Origin: an uncultured Eubacteriales bacterium
Lineage (GTDB): Bacteria; Bacillota; Clostridia; TANB77; CAG-508
DNA: 53,517 bases
Assembly: GCA_948443845.1 (NCBI GenBank)
Contig: CAOJUE010000013.1
Coordinates: 1-53,517, forward strand
Reading direction: 5' to 3'
Positions 50,893 to 53,517 of the stretch are shown here, piece after piece (position 1 is the stretch's first letter; each line of letters begins with the position of its first letter). The notes under the pieces are model-generated. The model was not told the DNA's origin and did not search any database. It worked only from the letters and a program-made list of their open reading frames with translations. The translations under genes were made by a program, and so were the position numbers.

Positions 50893-52476
50893 ATGCTTAT
50901 TTCAAATGGTGTGACACTAAGATTCGGAAAAAGAGTTTTATTTGAAGATGTCAATATAAAATTTACGAAGGGAAATTGCTATGGTTTGATTGGCGCTAAC
51001 GGAGCCGGAAAATCCACGTTTTTAAAGATTTTATCAGGAGAAATTGAGCCAAACAAGGGCGAAGTCGTACTTGACAAAGGGGAAAGATTATCCGTGTTAA
51101 AACAAGACCACTACGCTTTTGAAGGCTATACAGTTTTGGACACGGTTATGATGGGAAACAGTGAATTGTATCGAATCATGAAAGAGAAAGATGAAATTTA
51201 TGCCAAACCGGATTTTTCAGAAGCAGATGGCATGAAAGCAGCCAAATTAGAAGAACGCTTTGCCGAATTAGATGGCTGGAATGCTGAATCAGATGCTGCC
51301 AAATTACTAAACGATTTGGGAATTGAAAGCGATATGCACTATAAATTTATGAGTGAAATCGAAGCAAGGGACAAAGTAAAAGTGTTGCTTGCGCAAAGTC
51401 TATTTGGCAATCCAGATGTGCTTTTATTAGACGAGCCTACAAACGATTTAGACATCAAAACCATCAATTGGCTACAAGATTTTCTAATCGACTTTGAAAA
51501 TACTGTCATTGTTGTATCACACGACCGCTATTTTTTAAACAAAGTTTGTACGCACATTGCGGATGTCGATTTTGGAAAAATTAAAGTGTATCCCGGAAAT
51601 TACGATTTCTGGTACGAATCCAGCCAATTGGCATTGAAACAAATGAAAGAAGCCAACAAGAAAAAAGAAGAACGCATCAAAGAATTGCAAGAATTCATTG
51701 CACGTTTTAGTGCGAATGCTTCTAAATCCAAACAGGCGACATCAAGAAAAAAGTCTCTTGAGAAAATCGAACTTGACGAAATTAAACCCTCCAACCGAAA
51801 ATATCCATATGTCGATTTTAAAATCGAAAGAGAGCAAGGAAAAGAAGTTTTGGAAATCAAAAACTTATCCAAAACCATCAATGGCGAAAAAATACTAGAT
51901 AATATTAGTTTTACGATAAAAAGAGATGACAAAATCGCCTTACTTTCCGATAACGAAATTGCCAAAACTGTATTATTCCAAATATTAGCAGGAGAAATGG
52001 AGCCAGATTCCGGAGAAATCATTTGGGGAACTACGATTACGAAAGATTATTTCCCAAAAGATAATAATTATTTATTTGAAGACGATTTGAACATCGTAGA
52101 TTGGTTACGTCAGTATTCCAAAGACCCTGATGAAACCTATGTCAGAGGATTTTTAGGACGAATGCTTTTCTCGGGTGAAGAGGCACTAAAAAAAGTCAAT
52201 GTCATGTCTGGTGGGGAAAAGGTGCGCTGTGTGCTTTCCAAATTAATGCTTTCCGGAGCCAATTTCCTAATTTTTGATGAACCGACCAATCATTTAGATA
52301 TGGAAGCAATCACGTCTTTGAACGAAGGAATGCAGAAATACAAAGGCGTTATGCTATTTACATCGCATGACCATCAATTAACACAAACGGTTGCCAATAA
52401 AATTGTTGATATTACGAACAACAACGTAGTCATCAGGGAATGTACTTATGATGAATATTTGGAGGAAAATAAATAA
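50893..52476 (+). CDS. ABC-F family ATPase (YbiT/YkpA-like)
   Basis: A cytosolic ribosome-associated ATPase with two ABC domains and no membrane part; 527 aa. Domain 1 has Walker A GANGAGKST and Walker B VLLLDEPTNDLD but a changed signature (MSEIEARDKVK). The inter-domain linker is about residues 250-310 (KQMKEANKKKEERIKELQEF). Domain 2 has lost Walker A (LLSDNEIAKTVLF) but keeps the signature VMSGGEKVRC and FLIFDEPTNHLD. I believe this asymmetry is common in this subfamily in Clostridia. GAAAGGAAG precedes the ATG. No in-frame CGG. Confidence 0.88.
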   Translation: MLISNGVTLRFGKRVLFEDVNIKFTKGNCYGLIGANGAGKSTFLKILSGEIEPNKGEVVLDKGERLSVLKQDHYAFEGYTVLDTVMMGNSELYRIMKEKDEIYAKPDFSEADGMKAAKLEERFAELDGWNAESDAAKLLNDLGIESDMHYKFMSEIEARDKVKVLLAQSLFGNPDVLLLDEPTNDLDIKTINWLQDFLIDFENTVIVVSHDRYFLNKVCTHIADVDFGKIKVYPGNYDFWYESSQLALKQMKEANKKKEERIKELQEFIARFSANASKSKQATSRKKSLEKIELDEIKPSNRKYPYVDFKIEREQGKEVLEIKNLSKTINGEKILDNISFTIKRDDKIALLSDNEIAKTVLFQILAGEMEPDSGEIIWGTTITKDYFPKDNNYLFEDDLNIVDWLRQYSKDPDETYVRGFLGRMLFSGEEALKKVNVMSGGEKVRCVLSKLMLSGANFLIFDEPTNHLDMEAITSLNEGMQKYKGVMLFTSHDHQLTQTVANKIVDITNNNVVIRECTYDEYLEENK

Positions 52477-52480
52477 GATA

Positions 52481-52516
52481 AAAAAGTATGTACCAAAACT
52501 GGCACATACTTTTTTC
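52481..52516. terminator. Terminator after the ABC-F gene
   Basis: AAAAAGTATGT pairs with ACATACTTTTT around a 12-base loop; T run on both sides. Confidence 0.75.
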
Positions 52517-52691
52517 AAAATTTTACAATAACGCTAAGTTCCTTTAAGCGCTGTATGGCATCTTCCCACGTTTCACAGTCATGAAAGATTTTTTCTCGTT
52601 CTACGCGGACACGAATAAGGCTTTCGTTCGAGCAAGGTACTTTTGCCTCCCGAAATAATTTACTAATTTGAGCAACTGTTAATTCTAACAT
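52515..52691 (-). CDS. Small hypothetical protein with an in-frame CGG
   Basis: 58 residues beginning MLELTVAQISKLF, then a codon CGG (52652-52650), ending LKELSVIVKF. AAAGGAGGAG lies just before the ATG. It uses CGT, CGC, CGA and CGG, unlike the AGA/CGA-biased neighbours. A +1 shift at the CGG would give a different 30-residue product. It has its own promoter (TTGCTA-17-TATTAT) and is isolated. It belongs with the four other isolated genes that keep in-frame CGG. Confidence 0.55.
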   Translation of the reverse strand: MLELTVAQISKLFREAKVPCSNESLIRVRVEREKIFHDCETWEDAIQRLKELSVIVKF

Positions 52692-52727
52692 GATTACTCC
52701 TCCTTTATATATAAATATTACATAATA

Positions 52728-52756
52728 ATAATACCATAAATTAAGAAAAATAGCAA
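52728..52756 (-). promoter_or_regulatory. Promoter for the small 52.5 kb gene
   Basis: On the minus strand TTGCTA, 17 bases ending ATGG, TATTAT, about 37 bases before the ATG. Confidence 0.55.
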
Positions 52757-52896
52757 GATAATTTTTTCCACATACATTGTGTTTGTTTTGCCTGAATGGA
52801 TTATTATTCTCATTTTTATCAATAAAAAATTAAATTACATAAAATTCATTGTAGAATATTCGTGAAATAGAAAAATATGTATAATAAAAAAGAACA

Positions 52897-52925
52897 GGGT
52901 TGTGCATTTTGCACAACCCCTAAAA
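52897..52925 (-). terminator. Terminator for the last minus-strand gene
   Basis: GGGTTGTGC pairs with GCACAACCC; on the minus strand the following sequence is TGTTCTTTTTT. Confidence 0.7.
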
Positions 52926-52933
52926 CAAAGATT

Positions 52934-53359
52934 TTATTTCTGACGAAAAGCTAAGAATTTATCCATGTTATTATAAGTAGCATGAATAAGGTATGTGCCA
53001 TCTCCTGACATTTTTAAAAGTGTAATGGGTTCAAAGATAGGGTCACCATAAGAGTTTACAATTAACATCAAATTCCTTTTTCCAGATGCTTCCACATAAT
53101 GAACTTCCATGATTAGCTCAAGTGCCACATCACAGTGTACACATCCTTCTATACATCTAGAGTTAGAAGGAATAATTGTACATGGATTTTTAAGTGCTTC
53201 ATCCTCTGAAACAAAAAAGTCGTTAAGAGTTTTTTTGAGGACATTATCTCCCTGGAGCATTATGCACGGTGTTTTAGGAGCTTCAGGCAATTTATTTGTA
53301 TTGCCTACTACTAATATTTCTGTTTCCCGAACCATTACTGTTAAGTTTTCTTCTTTCAT
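52934..53359 (-). CDS. Hypothetical protein with an early in-frame CGG
   Basis: 141 residues, no recognised family. It is soluble, with three Cys in CIEGCVHCDVAL suggesting metal binding, and a beta-rich end (RNLMLIVNSYGDPIFEPITL, GTYLIHATYNN). AAAAGGAGAATTACG precedes the chosen ATG at 53359; the longer frame has no ribosome binding site. Codon 11 is CGG (53329-53327), in VMVRETEIL; a +1 shift would end after GKQKY. It has a promoter and terminator of its own, like the 48.7 kb gene, whose codon 11 is also CGG. Confidence 0.55.
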   Translation of the reverse strand: MKEENLTVMVRETEILVVGNTNKLPEAPKTPCIMLQGDNVLKKTLNDFFVSEDEALKNPCTIIPSNSRCIEGCVHCDVALELIMEVHYVEASGKRNLMLIVNSYGDPIFEPITLLKMSGDGTYLIHATYNNMDKFLAFRQK

Positions 53360-53417
53360 CGTAATTCTCCTTTTCTTGAAATAAAGATTTTTTTGCTTAT
53401 TGCAAGTTTCAATTATA

Positions 53418-53446
53418 TATATATCATATTTGCATAAAAATGTCAA
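53418..53446 (-). promoter_or_regulatory. Promoter of the last minus-strand gene
   Basis: On the minus strand TTGACA, 17 bases ending ATATGA, TATATA. The remaining 70 bases to the window end show no gene that I can support. Confidence 0.6.
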
Positions 53447-53517
53447 GTTTTGCTTTCTGCATCTGTAATTAATTTATGATAAAATCACCCTATAAGAATA
53501 TCTCATGAAAAGTTCAC

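Noticed and set aside
50893..52476. The asymmetric ATP sites of the ABC-F protein as a novelty
   Set aside because: Loss of the domain 1 signature and the domain 2 Walker A is, as far as I remember, common in this YbiT/YkpA-like subfamily in Clostridia.
1..53517. tRNA, rRNA or CRISPR arrays
   Set aside because: I looked for tRNA T-loop motifs, rRNA-like conserved stretches and regularly spaced repeats and saw none. An unusual tRNA-Gly gene that could explain the recoding is therefore not in this window.

Overview
The window is AT-rich DNA from a low-GC, endospore-forming Clostridia-type Firmicute, probably an uncultured gut lineage. This rests on a full-length SpoIIE, strong AGGAGG-type ribosome binding sites, TTGACA-17-TATAAT promoters, TTG starts, and family content (WG-repeat, DUF5711-like, LytR-CpsA-Psr, YabE-like G5/3D, DUF11 adhesin). 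I saw no rRNA, tRNA or CRISPR array, and I cannot name a species.

Layout: 1-5.6 kb is accessory DNA: an IS256-family insertion sequence, an orphan BlaI-type repressor, two small Xre regulators, attenuator-like leaders, and a large serine recombinase whose end abuts the 3' half of a ZIP metal-transporter gene, so an integrative element appears to have inserted there. 5.6-14.9 kb holds envelope genes (DUF5711-like, CvpA, LCP, two D,D-carboxypeptidases), ComEA, a RhuM-Fic protein, an orphan Phd-type antitoxin and a Pit transporter. 14.9-23 kb has small regulators, a comM-dprA-yraN operon and a heterodimeric ABC exporter. 23-29 kb has a large thioester/DUF11 surface protein followed by two VirB2-like pilins. 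29-39 kb holds spoIIE, a WG-repeat protein, acpS, tatD, lemA, htpX, rpiB and tagO. 39-46 kb has acetyltransferases, a kinase-like ATPase, an MBL hydrolase, a diguanylate cyclase and a G5/3D wall protein. 46-53.5 kb has pcrA, an ABC-F ATPase and several isolated hypothetical genes.

The main observation concerns decoding. Seven genes (serine recombinase, cvpA, one D,D-carboxypeptidase, dprA, acpS, tatD, tagO) are each split into two overlapping frames. In all seven the break is at an in-frame CGG codon. Skipping the C and reading the next three bases (always GGN, glycine) restores the conserved protein with exactly one Gly at that place. In dprA and tagO a second in-frame CGG lies near the C-terminus and is compatible with the same rule. 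By eye, the other recognisable housekeeping-type genes, roughly 15,000 codons in all, have no in-frame CGG although out-of-frame CGG is common. The simplest reading is that CGG is not ordinary arginine in this organism: CGGN causes +1 frameshifting, or is read as a four-base glycine codon. Five isolated genes (at 29.0, 36.7, 48.7, 52.5 and 52.9 kb) break the rule: they need in-frame CGG to be read through, and may be recent arrivals or decoding-dependent genes.

All counts are by eye. No database or alignment tool was used.
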